From Bacteroidaceae bacterium (GTDB lineage Bacteria > Bacteroidota > Bacteroidia > Bacteroidales > Bacteroidaceae), in assembly GCA_024401275.1 (NCBI GenBank), contig JAKSLJ010000002.1, positions 113,132-177,131 of the forward strand: a stretch of 64,000 nucleotides of DNA. Direction: 5' to 3'. The first letter of the stretch is position 1. Each line of letters begins with the position of its first letter. Positions 63,565-64,000 of the stretch are shown here, piece by piece. Below the pieces are notes generated by a model. It saw only the letters and a program-made list of their open reading frames with translations, made no database searches and was not told the DNA's origin. The position numbers and the translations under genes were made by a program.

Positions 63565-63609
63565 AAGCATAAAGCCGAAGTGTCCTTTTGTTTTGAGACA
63601 CCTCGGCTT
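63565..63609 (-). terminator. Terminator of gdhA
   Basis: On the minus strand AAGCCGAGGTGTC / GACACTTCGGCTT, 13-base stem with one G/T pair, 12-base loop, followed by ATGCTTTTTC. Ends the gdhA transcript about 90 bases after its stop. Confidence 0.85.
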
Positions 63610-63642
63610 GTTTATAAGCTATGTTATAATGTAAGATTCAGA

Positions 63643-63719
63643 TTATACAATACCCTGAGCCATTCAAATGGTGAACCTTTGACGGCTCAGCTTATAATTA
63701 AACAATACCCTGAGCCATC
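63643..63719 (-). repeat. Duplicated 3' end of gdhA
   Basis: The last 22 bases of gdhA around its stop (63698-63719, encoding MAQGIV-stop) recur at 63643-63664 with one mismatch; the copy also reads MAQGIV-stop. Offset 55 bases. Between them GCTGAGCC can pair with GGCTCAG of the copy. Confidence 0.85.
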
Positions 63720-64000
63720 ATAGCCTTAGCAACCTTCATGAAGCCTGCTACGTTAGCACCCTTCACGTAGTTTACATAGCCGTCTTCCTCAGTACCGTAC
63801 TTCACGCAGTTCTCGTGGATGTTCTCCATGATCCAGAGGAGCTTAGCGTCAACCTCTTCTGAAGTCCAGTTGAGACGCTGTGAGTTCTGAGCCATTTCGA
63901 GACCTGATACTGATACACCACCAGCGTTAGAAGCCTTACCTGGAGAGTAGAGGATCTTAGCGTCCTGGAATACCTTGATAGCCTCTGGAGTAGTAGGCAT
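63698..64000 (-). CDS. gdhA: Glutamate dehydrogenase, C-terminal part only
   Basis: C-terminal 100 residues of a hexameric, probably NADP-dependent glutamate dehydrogenase, ammonia assimilation. Recognisable family sequence PGKASNAGGVSVSGLEMAQN and VKGANVAGFMKVAKAM. The gene runs off the window at base 64000, so the start and catalytic lysine region are not seen. Confidence 0.92.
   Translation of the reverse strand: MPTTPEAIKVFQDAKILYSPGKASNAGGVSVSGLEMAQNSQRLNWTSEEVDAKLLWIMENIHENCVKYGTEEDGYVNYVKGANVAGFMKVAKAMMAQGIV

Noticed and set aside
63545-63601. Upstream start for agmatine deiminase
   Set aside because: The start would lie inside the gdhA terminator hairpin, and family homology begins at 63544.

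Overview
The window looks like a piece of a Bacteroidales chromosome, most likely Prevotella or a close relative. The evidence is the atp operon order beta-epsilon-X-a-c-b-delta-alpha-gamma, Bacteroidetes-type promoters (TAnnTTTG with TTTG about 20 bases upstream), start codons without Shine-Dalgarno sequences, DUF4199/DUF6452/DUF6048-type proteins and many secreted glycan-degrading enzymes. These assignments rest on reading motifs and recalling families; no database search was run. I saw no rRNA, tRNA, CRISPR array, transposase or phage gene.

Layout. 1-9.1 kb: the 3' part of a DEAD-box RNA helicase, then a complete F1Fo ATP synthase operon ending in a terminator. 9.4-12.4 kb: a secreted GH31 enzyme with a PA14 insert, on the minus strand. 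12.6-24 kb: a plus-strand run with DUF4199, a glycosyltransferase, a DUF6452/DUF6048 pair, ApbE, an M3 peptidase, a dCMP-type deaminase, an S41 protease, a three-domain sugar kinase/RapZ-C/nucleotidyltransferase fusion and PspC. 24-30.7 kb: tatA, tatC, a membrane polyferredoxin, a GH9 enzyme and a Tat-exported aldo/keto reductase with Fe-S motifs. 30.7-31.5 kb: a large non-coding region full of hairpins. 31.5-38.1 kb: a TRIC-type channel, TatD, a CE12-type esterase, metA, purC and speA. 38.2-50.1 kb: a starch/maltodextrin cluster on the minus strand (LacI regulator, MFS transporter, two-CBM20 MalQ, GH97, type I pullulanase, SusA-like amylase) with no SusC/SusD pair. 50.2-64 kb: a beta-barrel-like protein, a candidate small RNA, a GH3 enzyme with PA14, a DMT transporter, an HU-like protein, uxaB, rlmH, tamB, agmatine deiminase and the 3' end of gdhA.

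How the genes work together. The hydrolases (GH31, GH9, GH3, CE12) and UxaB fit plant cell-wall glycan use. The malQ block fits uptake and processing of maltodextrins. SpeA and agmatine deiminase are two steps of arginine-derived polyamine synthesis. TatAC sits beside at least one clear Tat substrate.

The most unusual layer is the DNA between genes. Short tandem repeats (7, 8, 20, 22, 37 and 55 bases) often start exactly at a stop codon. Several families of palindromes are dispersed through the window. One roughly 29-base palindromic element occurs in a gap and also inside two unrelated genes, in the same reading frame. A promoter-terminator pair without a gene suggests a small RNA, and three promoters lie so close to start codons that the transcripts should be leaderless.
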